Positions 17,516 through 25,669 of a stretch of 64,000 nt of DNA are shown in pieces. Source of the DNA: Thermosynechococcus sp. M98_K2018_005 (GTDB taxonomy: Bacteria > Cyanobacteriota > Cyanobacteriia > Thermosynechococcales > Thermosynechococcaceae); contig NZ_DVEH01000021.1 in NCBI RefSeq assembly GCF_015295825.1, forward strand, positions 1 to 64,000, in the 5' to 3' direction. Numbering within the stretch: the stretch's first letter is position 1; the number at the start of each line of letters is the position of its first letter. Both the position numbers and the translations under genes were made by a program. The notes under the pieces were generated by a model. The model was not told where the DNA came from and made no database searches. It saw nothing but the letters and a program-made list of their open reading frames with translations.

Positions 17516-17740
17516 CTAGCACAGAGCCCGTGTTCGCTCTATGGTGCAGGTGAGGTTGGCGCCATACTGACCCACATGGGTAATTTCAGGCGTGTAAGCC
17601 TCTAACACCCGTCCTGTGCGATCGCACATCGTTAGGACGTAATCACAGTGGGGACACTGGGTGTGACTCACGGAGCCATAGCGTTGGCGAAGGGCTAATT
17701 TACCACAGTGAGGACAGTGAATCGTTTGCATCGTAACCAT
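17516..17740 (-). CDS. Small zinc-ribbon protein (cyanobacterial, often mislabelled PriA-like)
   Basis: A 74-residue protein with two CPHC knuckles (IHCPHCGKLALRQ and HTQCPHCDYVL) that should bind one zinc, followed by the conserved CDRTGRVLEAYTP. Similar small cyanobacterial proteins are sometimes annotated as replication restart helicase PriA, which this cannot be: only the ribbon is present. The open frame extends to 17875, but I choose the ATG at 17740 (or 17731) because the homology starts there and AAGGA lies upstream. Confidence 0.65.
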   Translation of the reverse strand: MVTMQTIHCPHCGKLALRQRYGSVSHTQCPHCDYVLTMCDRTGRVLEAYTPEITHVGQYGANLTCTIERTRALC

Positions 17741-18137
17741 AGTTAAATAATCCTTAAATTCTTTTTGATGGACATGAACTTGTGATAGAAAGCGCTGCGC
17801 AAACTTGCGTTTCAAAATAACAAGACCAAAGAAATAGTATTGCGCAACATTAAGGAAATTTATGAGAGAGGACACTTTTTATTATGGATGAATTTCCTAG
17901 AGATGGCAATGATCCCAATGTTAAAAAATATGCTAATCAAGTGGGGATCAACGAATTCAATAAGTAGCCTAAGAGAAAACTTTTTCTTTTTTTCTGAGAA
18001 GTGATTGACTTTTATAACACTCCTTTTCACAAGGATTCAACAGGATCACAATAGGCAAAACGGCATCATGGGCACCCCGCATTTTAGAAAAGGGCTGTAA
18101 TCTGAAGAAAGGATTAAGAAATGTATGAGGGTTGGGG
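17741..18137. other. Non-coding stretch of about 400 nt with a 27-codon frame only
   Basis: No convincing gene. The minus strand holds an in-frame extension of the zinc-ribbon gene that does not look conserved. The plus strand has ATG at 17884 to TAG at 17967, a 27-codon acidic frame with GAGG 12 nt upstream. A T-rich stretch at 17979-17993 and AT-rich DNA to 18020 are compatible with promoter sequence for the amidase gene. Confidence 0.4.
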
Positions 18138-19871
18138 GTGAATTGGTTGAGTTTGAGTTTCTTGGGGGCACTCATGGTGAGTTCACTCCAGCCAGCAATG
18201 GCACAGGGTTCGCTACAAGTGGTTTATCCGCCGCGAGAGCACACCACCAGTGCCCCCCAAATTTTCTTTATTGGCACAGCACCGCCACAGGTCGTGGTGA
18301 CGCTCAATGGTCAAGTGATTGGCGATCGCTCGCCAGCGGGACACTTTGCCCCTAGTCTTCCCCTGCAACCTGGATTCAATCGCATCACCCTCCGAGCGGG
18401 GGAGCAACGCCTTGACTTTGCCATTATCCGCACCGTGCCCCAAATACCGACCACCCTACAACCCCTAGAGCCAACAGCCGATTTAGTGCGCCTAGCCAAT
18501 GAAATTGTTTGCTTTACCGCTGCTGCCCCCAGCGATCGCGCCGTTCAAGTCCAAGTGGGTCAGCGCATTCTGCCCCTAGAACCCCTGCCGCCCCAAGTGC
18601 AACTGCCCTCTAATCTGGCCGCGCTAATTCATCAAGCGGATGTGGTCACTGCTCGCCCCTCTCTCTATCGCAATTGCCTCCAGCTAAGCCAAGTGGGCGA
18701 CTATGGCCCGATTCAATGGCAATTGGCAGGCCAGCGCCAACCCGGTGCCCGCATTCGTGTGGCTGAGCCAACGCAATTACCCGTTGTTGAAGTCACCCGC
18801 TCCCTTGGCGGGGTAGCACGCACTGGCCCTAGCACCGATTATTCACGGCTGACGCCCTTGCCAGTGGGAACGCGAGCACGGGTGCGAGGACAAACCGGGG
18901 ACTGGTTGCATTTGGACTATGGGGGTTGGATCCGCGTCAATGAAGTGCGCTTCCTCTCCAGTGCTCTGCCGACAACCGCCACCATCCGCAGTATTACCAG
19001 CCGCCAACTTGCCGGTTGGACAGAAATCAGCTTTCCTTTGGATGTGCCCGTACCGATTTCGATTCAGCAGGGCGATCGCCAGTTCAGGCTGACGCTCCAC
19101 AACACGATTCCCCAAACCGACATCATTCGCCTCGATGCCGATCTCGTGATCCAGCGCCTTGACTGGTACCCCCTTGATCAAGACCGGGTGGAGTATCGTT
19201 TTACGCTGCATCATCGCCAACAGTGGGGCTATCATGTGGCCTATGAGGGCAATCGGCTGCTGCTGCAACTGCGTCATCCACCACAACTCCAACGGGGGAC
19301 ACAACCCCTGCGGGGAATTAAAATTCTCCTTGATCCCGGCCATGGTGGGCCTGAGGACTTGGGAGCACGCGGCCCAGATGGTACCCCCGAGAAGGTTGTC
19401 ACATTAGCACTAGCCAAAAAACTGGCACCCGAGCTAGAACGCCTTGGGGCAACGGTCATTTTGACGCGCACAGAGGATATTGATCTGGACTTGCCCGATC
19501 GCCTTCTCGCCATTGAATCAGCCCAACCCACCCTTGCCCTGAGCTTGCACTACAATGCTCTCCCCGATGCTGGTGATGCCCGCAATACTCAGGGGATTGG
19601 CACCTTTTGGTATCACCCCCAAAGCCATGACCTTGCCGTTTTCCTAGGGGGGTATTTGAGTCAGCGACTGCGGCGGCAGCAGTACGGTGTGTTTTGGAAT
19701 AACCTTGCCCTGACGCGTCCGACAATTGCCCCTGCGGTGCTGCTGGAACTGGGCTTCATGATTCACCCCGAAGAGTTTGAGTGGATTGTTAACCACCAAG
19801 CCCAAGCTGAGCTGGCCCGCGCCCTTGCCGAAGGCATTCTTGAATGGTTGCAGCAAGCCACACGGGACTAG
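18138..19871 (+). CDS. N-acetylmuramoyl-L-alanine amidase (Amidase_3) with SH3-like domain
   Basis: A 577-residue exported peptidoglycan amidase that should cut the bond between MurNAc and L-Ala. It has a signal peptide (about 1-23, ending PAMAQ), an N-terminal beta-rich region, an SH3-like domain (about 220-280, GVARTGPSTDYSRL), another beta domain, and the catalytic Amidase_3 domain from about residue 395. Zinc ligands are visible in DPGHGG, the Glu of PEKVVTLALA and SLHYNA, and the catalytic Glu in LLELGFM. Compared with E. coli AmiC the N terminus is much larger. I prefer the GTG at 18138, with AGGG upstream, over a TTG at 18132. The stop interlocks with hldE through CTAG. Confidence 0.9.
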   Translation: MNWLSLSFLGALMVSSLQPAMAQGSLQVVYPPREHTTSAPQIFFIGTAPPQVVVTLNGQVIGDRSPAGHFAPSLPLQPGFNRITLRAGEQRLDFAIIRTVPQIPTTLQPLEPTADLVRLANEIVCFTAAAPSDRAVQVQVGQRILPLEPLPPQVQLPSNLAALIHQADVVTARPSLYRNCLQLSQVGDYGPIQWQLAGQRQPGARIRVAEPTQLPVVEVTRSLGGVARTGPSTDYSRLTPLPVGTRARVRGQTGDWLHLDYGGWIRVNEVRFLSSALPTTATIRSITSRQLAGWTEISFPLDVPVPISIQQGDRQFRLTLHNTIPQTDIIRLDADLVIQRLDWYPLDQDRVEYRFTLHHRQQWGYHVAYEGNRLLLQLRHPPQLQRGTQPLRGIKILLDPGHGGPEDLGARGPDGTPEKVVTLALAKKLAPELERLGATVILTRTEDIDLDLPDRLLAIESAQPTLALSLHYNALPDAGDARNTQGIGTFWYHPQSHDLAVFLGGYLSQRLRRQQYGVFWNNLALTRPTIAPAVLLELGFMIHPEEFEWIVNHQAQAELARALAEGILEWLQQATRD

Positions 19872-20890
19872 TCTTCCAGCAAATGGTGAAGGGCTGCCGC
19901 CATCTCGGTGGTGGAGGTGGTGGCTGTACCAAACTGGCGTACGACAATACTGGCAGCCAAATTGCCTAAAACTGCCGCCTCCCAAAGAGTGGCACCCGCC
20001 ACAAGGCCAAGGGTTAAAGCAGCTACAACAGTATCGCCCGCTCCAGTCACATCAAAGACATCCGTGCGGTTAAAGGCGGGTAAATGGTAGGGCGCCGCCT
20101 CGCGACTAAAGAGACTCATACCAGCATCCCCCCGTGTAATCAGCATATATTTAGCCCCCGTCAACTGCAGCAGGTCTTCCCCAGCTCGCAGTACCTCGGC
20201 CTCCGTCCGAATCGGGTAGCCCACTGCTGCCTCTGCTTCTGGCAGGTTCGGTGTAAATAGGAAAGCACCGCGATAACGGGCTAAGTCCCGTTGGGTATCA
20301 ACAATTGTCCGCTCATGCTCCAGAGCAGCCGCAATCACAGGGGGCGTAAAGACACCATCGCCATAGTCGGAGCAAACCACCGCATCGGCAGTCCCCATCT
20401 GCTGACGAATGAAGGCCGCTAGCGCCTCCTGAAGGGCTGGGGCAGGCAGGTCATCGGACTTGCGATCCACGCGCACAATTTGCTGTGTCACCGACTGGCG
20501 AGCATGGCCCGAAATGCGCGTTTTTGTCACTGTGGGGCGATCGCCATCCTGAAAGATGCCCCGCGTATCAATCCCCGCCCTTCGAAAAATGCCACAGAGT
20601 GCCTCTCCCTGCGGATCTGCGCCCACTAGACCAACCGCCTGCACCTGAGCACCCAACTTGGCCAGATTGTAGATGGCATTGGCACCGCCGCCGGGCACTT
20701 GGCGGGTAAACTCATGGCGCAAAATCAGAACAGGGGCTTCCCGCGAGAGGCGCTCCACCTGACCCGTGAGGAATTCATCGAGGGTGAGATCCCCCACCAC
20801 CAGCACCCGTGCTGAGGAAAAGGACTCCAAAAGGTGTAGGAGTCGCCCTTGGGACGATTGCAATTGCTGGCGCAGGTCGGGTGGTAACAT
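19868..20890 (-). CDS. D-glycero-beta-D-manno-heptose-7-phosphate kinase-like sugar kinase (PfkB family)
   Basis: A 340-residue ribokinase/PfkB kinase most like the N-terminal kinase half of HldE (RfaE). Seen are VVGDLTLDEFLTG at the start, PGGGANAIYNLAKLGAQ for substrate binding, PNLPEAEAAVG, and the catalytic DVTGAGDTVVAALTLG. The C-terminal nucleotidyltransferase half of HldE is absent, so it can only phosphorylate. The exact sugar is inferred. The ATG at 20890 has GAGG nine bases upstream; a TTG at 20905 is the alternative. Confidence 0.8.
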   Translation of the reverse strand: MLPPDLRQQLQSSQGRLLHLLESFSSARVLVVGDLTLDEFLTGQVERLSREAPVLILRHEFTRQVPGGGANAIYNLAKLGAQVQAVGLVGADPQGEALCGIFRRAGIDTRGIFQDGDRPTVTKTRISGHARQSVTQQIVRVDRKSDDLPAPALQEALAAFIRQQMGTADAVVCSDYGDGVFTPPVIAAALEHERTIVDTQRDLARYRGAFLFTPNLPEAEAAVGYPIRTEAEVLRAGEDLLQLTGAKYMLITRGDAGMSLFSREAAPYHLPAFNRTDVFDVTGAGDTVVAALTLGLVAGATLWEAAVLGNLAASIVVRQFGTATTSTTEMAAALHHLLED

Positions 20891-21051
20891 TTGGCTTTGC
20901 CTCAATTCCCGCTGATCCAGAATACTCCTGTGGGGGGACGTTGATGCGGCAGCAAAGGTTCACAGAGGTGCTATAGTCCAGAGATAATGAATAAATGTTA
21001 AAAATCGTCTCCTGCATAGCCAAGGGGATCGACTAGAAAATAGTGAGTATT

Positions 21052-21066
21052 GGTGTGGTGTGAGGA
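21052..21066 (+). promoter_or_regulatory. Predicted Yfr1-binding site over the glmM ribosome-binding site
   Basis: GGTGTGGTGTGAGGA is the exact reverse complement of 15 consecutive bases in the unpaired region of Yfr1 (15023-15037 in plus-strand coordinates). The last five bases, GAGGA, are the Shine-Dalgarno site of glmM, seven bases before its ATG. Pairing would hide the site from ribosomes. Confidence 0.65.
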
Positions 21067-21073
21067 ATCAACC

Positions 21074-22444
21074 ATGATTGGGCAGCAGCCGATTCGGTTC
21101 GGAACCGATGGCATTCGCGGACGGGCAGGGGAGTTGCTAACCCCTAACTTGGCCTTGAGCTTGGGATATTGGGTAGGAGAAGTCCTGCGGCAAACGACGG
21201 ATGGACCCCAGCGCCCCTTTATCATTGGTCAAGATTCCCGCAACTCCAGTGATATGTTGGCCACGGCCTTGGCCGCAGGGTTAACCGCCGCTGGTTTTGA
21301 AGTGTGGAATGTGGGCTTGTGTCCAACCCCCTGTATTGCCTACCTAACGGCCACCACAGAAGCCATGGGTGGCGCCATGATTTCCGCCAGCCACAATCCC
21401 CCCACTGATAACGGTATTAAAATTTTTGGCAGCGATGGCAGCAAGCTCAGTCCTGATCTGCAAAAAGAAATTGAAGCACACTTAAATACTGGCCTCTCCC
21501 TGCCCTATACGAAGCAATGGGGGCATTTACATCATCGCCCAGAACTACTCCAGCGCTATCGCCATGCGGTGCAAGCCCCCCTTGAGGATCGTCAGCCCCT
21601 ACAGGGACTGCGAGTGGTGTTGGATTTGGCTTGGGGATCTGCAGTGGCGGTGGCACCGACGGTGTTCCATGCCCTAGGGGCTGAGGTGATTGCTCTTCAC
21701 GATCGCGCCGATGGCGATCGCATTAATGTCAACTGCGGTTCCACCCATTTAGAACCATTACAACAGGCTGTCCGTGAAACCCATGCCGCTATGGGATTTG
21801 CCTTTGATGGCGATGCCGATCGCGTGCTGGCGGTGGATAGTCAAGGACGGGTGGTTGATGGCGATCACATTCTCTACTTCTGGGGACAACGGCTTCAGTC
21901 GCAGGCACAACTGCCCAAGGATTTGATTGTCGCCACTGTGATGTCGAATCTCGGTTTTGAGCGAGCTTGGCAAGCGCGGGGTGGACAACTGGTGCGGGCA
22001 GCAGTGGGCGATCAGTACGTCCATGCAGAGATGCTGCGCCACGGTGCCATGCTGGGGGGAGAACAGTCGGGACACATCCTCTGTCGTCACTATGGTGTGG
22101 GGGGGGATGGCTTGCTCACAGCGGTTCATTTAGCGACCCTAGTTCAGGATTCCCGTCTATCCTTGGCACAACTGCGAGACCAAAGTTTTACCGCCTACCC
22201 ACAAATTCTCCGCAATGTCCGTGTTGAAGATCGGCAGCGGCGGCTCCACTGGCAGGAGTGTGAACCTCTGCAACAGATGATTGCCAAAGCTCAACTGGAT
22301 ATGGGCGATCGCGGGCGAGTCTTGGTACGTGCCTCTGGGACAGAACCCGTCATCCGCATCATGGTGGAGGCAGAGCAGCAAAGTGTTGCTGATTATTGGA
22401 CAGAAACTTTGGTGCAGGCGGTGAGTGCCCATTTGGCCGCCTAG
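21074..22444 (+). CDS. glmM: Phosphoglucosamine mutase GlmM
   Basis: Converts glucosamine-6-phosphate to glucosamine-1-phosphate, the step before GlmU makes UDP-GlcNAc for peptidoglycan and lipid A. The 456-residue protein shows [13 protein letters not shown] at the N terminus, the phosphoserine loop [17 protein letters not shown], the metal loop [11 protein letters not shown], the sugar-binding GEQSGH and the phosphate-binding [14 protein letters not shown]. The ATG at 21074 has GAGGA seven bases upstream; the frame opens earlier at 21050 but the family starts here. The leader contains the 15-nt Yfr1-complementary site, so post-transcriptional control is likely. Confidence 0.95.
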   Translation: MIGQQPIRFGTDGIRGRAGELLTPNLALSLGYWVGEVLRQTTDGPQRPFIIGQDSRNSSDMLATALAAGLTAAGFEVWNVGLCPTPCIAYLTATTEAMGGAMISASHNPPTDNGIKIFGSDGSKLSPDLQKEIEAHLNTGLSLPYTKQWGHLHHRPELLQRYRHAVQAPLEDRQPLQGLRVVLDLAWGSAVAVAPTVFHALGAEVIALHDRADGDRINVNCGSTHLEPLQQAVRETHAAMGFAFDGDADRVLAVDSQGRVVDGDHILYFWGQRLQSQAQLPKDLIVATVMSNLGFERAWQARGGQLVRAAVGDQYVHAEMLRHGAMLGGEQSGHILCRHYGVGGDGLLTAVHLATLVQDSRLSLAQLRDQSFTAYPQILRNVRVEDRQRRLHWQECEPLQQMIAKAQLDMGDRGRVLVRASGTEPVIRIMVEAEQQSVADYWTETLVQAVSAHLAA

Positions 22445-22451
22445 GAAGGGG

Positions 22452-22468
22452 TACCCTCAGGGTATGAT
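22452..22468 (+). promoter_or_regulatory. Palindrome overlapping a -10 box before metF
   Basis: TACCCT-C-AGGGTA (22452-22464) is a perfect 6-bp inverted repeat with a 1-nt centre, and its last two bases are part of TATGAT (22463-22468), a good -10. A factor bound here would block the promoter. It lies 8 nt after the glmM stop. Confidence 0.4.
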
Positions 22469-22497
22469 AGTTGCCTAGTCGCGCTCTAACCATCTCC

Positions 22498-23430
22498 TTG
22501 TCAGTCTCCCGTTTTCAAGCTGCCTGTGAGCAGGGTGAGTTTCTCATCACCGCAGAGGTCTGCCCCCCCAAGGGAAGGGATGCCAGTACGATGTTGCGCC
22601 AAGCAGGCCATCTGAAGGGGCGAGTTCATGCTGTCAATGTCACTGATGGCAGTCGCGCTGTGCTGCGGATGAGTTCTTGGGCAGCCGCCTATTTGTTGCA
22701 ACAGCAGGGGTTTGAACCCATTTGCCAGATAGCCTGTCGGGATCGCAACCGTATTGCCCTGCAAGCGGATCTCATGGGCATTGCCGCCCTTGGTTTACGC
22801 AATATTTTGGCACTCACGGGCGACCCCGTCAAAGCAGGCGATCATCCCCAAGCCAAACCCGTCTTTGATTTGGAGTCTGTGCGTCTATTGCGCGTCATTG
22901 GCCAACTGAATCAAGGGGTGGATAGTGAGGAGCGTCCCTTAGCCGATGGAGCGACGGAATTTTTTGCTGGGGCAGCGGTTGATCCTCAGTCTGCCAGTTG
23001 GTCGGGACTGCAGCAACGGTTTGAGCGCAAATTGGCAGCGGGTGCTCAATTTTTCCAAACGCAGTTAATCACAGATTTTGAGCGGCTAGCTAAGTTTATG
23101 GATCAGATTGCCACTGGCTGTGGACGGCCCATTCTTGCTGGAATTTTTCTCCTCAAGTCGGCCAAGAATGCTCTGTTTATCAATCGCGCCGTGCCGGGGG
23201 CTTCAATTCCCCAGCACATTATCGATCGCCTTGCCGCTGCCGCTGATCCCCTCGATGAAGGGATTACAATTGCAGCAGAACAAGTCCAGCAGGCACGGAC
23301 ACTTTGTCAGGGAGTGCATTTAATGGCGGTACGCCGTGAGGATTTGATTCCGGAAATTCTCAACCGTGCGGGGATTCCTCCCCTTAACGCGTCACCTGCA
23401 CCCCGCGCCAAAACGCCACATAGCCCTTGA
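22498..23430 (+). CDS. metF: Methylenetetrahydrofolate reductase family protein
   Basis: A TIM-barrel flavoprotein of about 310 residues that reduces methylene-THF to methyl-THF for methionine synthesis. Seen are FLITAEVCPPKG with the catalytic Glu, VNVTDGSRAVLRMS, the folate/flavin region CRDRNRIALQADLMG, LALTGDPV with the conserved Asp, and FFQTQLITD. The frame is open from 22471 (TTG), but that codon touches the probable -10 box. The TTG at 22498 fits the family start, so I use it with reservation. The 3' end overlaps the convergent DUF427 gene by 47 bp. Confidence 0.85.
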   Translation: MSVSRFQAACEQGEFLITAEVCPPKGRDASTMLRQAGHLKGRVHAVNVTDGSRAVLRMSSWAAAYLLQQQGFEPICQIACRDRNRIALQADLMGIAALGLRNILALTGDPVKAGDHPQAKPVFDLESVRLLRVIGQLNQGVDSEERPLADGATEFFAGAAVDPQSASWSGLQQRFERKLAAGAQFFQTQLITDFERLAKFMDQIATGCGRPILAGIFLLKSAKNALFINRAVPGASIPQHIIDRLAAAADPLDEGITIAAEQVQQARTLCQGVHLMAVRREDLIPEILNRAGIPPLNASPAPRAKTPHSP

Positions 23431-23668
23431 TATTGGCTGCCGCCGGCTTGGGATCGGGATAGTACCACGCGGCATCACGATTTACCTCACCATTGACAAC
23501 AACGTGGTAGTAGCTGGCTGTGCCTTTCCAACCACAAACGGTGTGGGTATCGCTGGGCTGAAAATAGGCCTGATTTAGGGCCTCTGGGGGAAAATAAACA
23601 TTGCCTTCGACCACCTCATAGCGATCGCTCTCGGCCAAGGTCGCGCCTTTCCAAACTGCTTTTGCCAT
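23384..23668 (-). CDS. DUF427 domain protein
   Basis: A 94-residue single-domain protein of the DUF427 family: AVWKGATLAESDRYEVVEGN, a YFPPEALN loop, and the conserved core CGWKGTASYYHVVVNG ending AAWYYPDPKPAA. The function is unknown; the fold is a small beta structure. The ATG at 23668 is the natural start. The last 47 bp overlap the 3' end of metF on the other strand. It lies 25 nt downstream of an ABC ATPase gene on the same strand. Confidence 0.9.
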   Translation of the reverse strand: MAKAVWKGATLAESDRYEVVEGNVYFPPEALNQAYFQPSDTHTVCGWKGTASYYHVVVNGEVNRDAAWYYPDPKPAAANIKGYVAFWRGVQVTR

Positions 23669-23693
23669 TGCTTTTTCTCAGTTGTTCCCCTTC

Positions 23694-24416
23694 TTAAGAT
23701 AAAACAGGTGCTGTCAGCGGGGTAGGCAGGTTGGGGCGATCGGAAAGAATTTGACCGTCACGAAATTGAATAATGCGGTGCGTTACAGCCGCTACATCGG
23801 GTTCATGGGTAACCATAATTACTGTCATGCCCGCCCCATTGAGTTGCCCAAAGATGGCGAGAATTTCCGCAGTGGTGTGGCTATCGAGAGCACCGGTGGG
23901 TTCATCGGCGAGCAGGAGTAGGGGCTGATTGACAATGGCGCGGGCGATCGCCACCCGTTGTTGCTGGCCTCCCGAGAGTTGATTGGGACGATTCTCAAGG
24001 CGGTGACCCAACCCCACCTGTTCCAATGCAGCGATCGCGCGATCGCGCCGTTCCTTAGGAGGAACTTGGGCATAGACCATGGGTAGCATCACATTTTCCA
24101 GTGCCGTTAGCTGCCCCAGCAAGTAAAACTGTTGAAAGACAAAACCAATCTTGGCATTGCGAATATGGGCGAGTTCATCATCACTGAGGTGTGCCACATC
24201 CTGACCATCGAGAAAGTAGCGGCCAGAGGTCGGGCGATCCAAACAGCCAATAATATTCATCATTGTGGACTTACCTGACCCCGAAGCCCCCATAATGGCA
24301 CAGTATTCTCCCCGCTGAATGTTGAGATTCACCTCCCTGAGGGCCTGAACTTCAGTTTCCCCTTGGCCATACACTTTAGAAATCTGTTCTAAGCAAATGA
24401 GTGGCTGATCCAGCAT
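23694..24416 (-). CDS. ABC transporter ATP-binding protein, MacB/LolD type
   Basis: A 240-residue ATPase with Walker A GASGSGKST, Q-loop FVFQQFYLLGQLT, signature [14 protein letters not shown], Walker B LLLLADEPTGALD and switch His in VTHEP. It matches the MacB/LolD/DevA group, which works with an FtsX-like permease and a membrane fusion protein to move lipids, peptides or glycolipids out of the inner membrane. No permease is next to it in this window. A membrane fusion protein of the right type is at 53738-55024, which could be a partner (inference only). Two HIP1 octamers lie in tandem inside it. Confidence 0.9.
   Translation of the reverse strand: MLDQPLICLEQISKVYGQGETEVQALREVNLNIQRGEYCAIMGASGSGKSTMMNIIGCLDRPTSGRYFLDGQDVAHLSDDELAHIRNAKIGFVFQQFYLLGQLTALENVMLPMVYAQVPPKERRDRAIAALEQVGLGHRLENRPNQLSGGQQQRVAIARAIVNQPLLLLADEPTGALDSHTTAEILAIFGQLNGAGMTVIMVTHEPDVAAVTHRIIQFRDGQILSDRPNLPTPLTAPVLS
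24031..24046. repeat. HIP1 octamers, tandem example of a window-wide repeat
   Basis: Two abutting copies of GCGATCGC. The octamer occurs roughly 90 times in the window by eye, against about one expected by chance, mostly inside genes. This is the highly iterated palindrome 1 typical of many cyanobacteria. Confidence 0.9.
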
Positions 24417-24527
24417 TACAATTAGGTGACAAGGCCATTTGCACTCATTCTAAAGCCTTTTTTCATGACCTTGGTTGCGAATAGATGGCGTATGGTAGAA
24501 CAAACAAGTGAGTGAGGAGAATGAATC

Positions 24528-25649
24528 ATGGGGTGCAAATCATTGCCAAAGCTACACAACACCGTGATCACGCTGGCGATCGCGAGTGGATTGACCCTTG
24601 GGTCAACACTGATGGTACCCCGCTTAGCCACTGCTCAACCCATGCCCCTCAGCCCAAGCTCTTATAGTTTTACCAGCATAAACCCCCTTCAAGACTATCT
24701 CTTGGGTGCCGGGGATGTGCTTTTCATTGAAGTGGTCAACTTACCGCCAACTGTCACCACTCAAAAAGAATTTTCCGTGAATCTTGATGGCTCAGTTTCT
24801 TTGCCGCTGGCAGGGCGTGTCATCGTGGGCGGATTAACCCTACCTCAAGCGGAACAGCTGATCCTGAATGCCTATAGTAAGGTTATGCGCTTTCCAGCTG
24901 TAACGGTTACGTTGCGGACTCCGCGCCCTATGAAAATTCTGGTGGCGGGTGAGGTTAGCCGTCCAGGATCTTATGTTGTTCCTTTTACATCTGTATCAGC
25001 TTCTGCAGCTGGTGTTGGCCTTTCCGGTGGCTTAACATGGCCTCGCTTGAGCCAAGTACTCGCTCAAAGCGGTGGCATTACCCAAGAAGCCGATATTCGC
25101 AATATTGAAGTGCGCCGCCAACTGGGGAATGGCCAAACTGCCGTAACCAGAATTAATCTTTGGGAGATGATTCAATCGGGGGATGCGAACCAAGATATTA
25201 CACTGCGCAGTGATGATGTGATTGTGGTGCCCAAGGCAAAGGAAGTGAATGCGGCGGAAGCCATACGGGTGGCCTCTGCGACGTTTTCGCCACAGGTGAT
25301 TCGGGTACAGGTTGTGGGCGAAGTGGTGCGACCGGGCTTGGTCGAAGTACCCGCCAATGCCACCCTCACTCAGGGAATTGGGGCGGCTGGCGGATTCAAT
25401 GTGCAACGTGCCAATATGTCTCGGGTGACGCTGGTGCGGCTCAACCGCGATGGCACGGTCAGTCGGCGACGCATTCCCTTTAGCTTGGCGGCTCAACCCA
25501 ATGCCAAGAACAATCCTGTGTTGCAACAGGGGGATGTGATTGTGGTAGAACGGTCAGGGCTAACGCAGGTGGGAGATACGATTGGCAATGCGCTGCGTCC
25601 TGTAGGTTCGTTGGGACCCTTGGGAATTTTGATTAATCTATTCGATTAA
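24528..25649 (+). CDS. Polysaccharide export protein, Wza/OPX family
   Basis: A 373-residue periplasmic/outer-membrane export protein. It has a signal-like hydrophobic segment (about 12-35), a polysaccharide export domain starting at LLGAGDVLFIEVVN, and two SLBB-type repeats (around residues 125-235 and 255-345: ILVAGEVSRPGSYVVP and VQVVGEVVRPGLVEVP). No lipobox Cys is placed correctly, so it is not a classical Wza lipoprotein. A ribosome-binding site AGGAG precedes the ATG. It starts an operon with the Wzc-like gene 20 nt downstream and probably forms the exit channel for an exopolysaccharide. Confidence 0.9.
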   Translation: MGCKSLPKLHNTVITLAIASGLTLGSTLMVPRLATAQPMPLSPSSYSFTSINPLQDYLLGAGDVLFIEVVNLPPTVTTQKEFSVNLDGSVSLPLAGRVIVGGLTLPQAEQLILNAYSKVMRFPAVTVTLRTPRPMKILVAGEVSRPGSYVVPFTSVSASAAGVGLSGGLTWPRLSQVLAQSGGITQEADIRNIEVRRQLGNGQTAVTRINLWEMIQSGDANQDITLRSDDVIVVPKAKEVNAAEAIRVASATFSPQVIRVQVVGEVVRPGLVEVPANATLTQGIGAAGGFNVQRANMSRVTLVRLNRDGTVSRRRIPFSLAAQPNAKNNPVLQQGDVIVVERSGLTQVGDTIGNALRPVGSLGPLGILINLFD

Positions 25650-25669
25650 GGAGAATAAATATACTACTA

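Noticed and set aside
17884-17967. 27-codon ORF upstream of the amidase
   Set aside because: GAGG lies 12 nt upstream, but the frame is too short to judge, has no known relative, and sits in AT-rich DNA.
21052-21073. A second Yfr1 gene copy in front of glmM
   Set aside because: The 15-mer is there, but the sequence is in the mRNA sense, lacks flanking hairpins and a T tract, and differs from the 11-mer motif at one base. It is better read as a target site.
24510-24527. Yfr1 pairing at the Wza-like gene (GTGAGGAG) and at the LCP gene (GGAGTGAA)
   Set aside because: Only eight bases match, and nearly all are within the Shine-Dalgarno core, which the Yfr1 loop resembles by nature. This is background.
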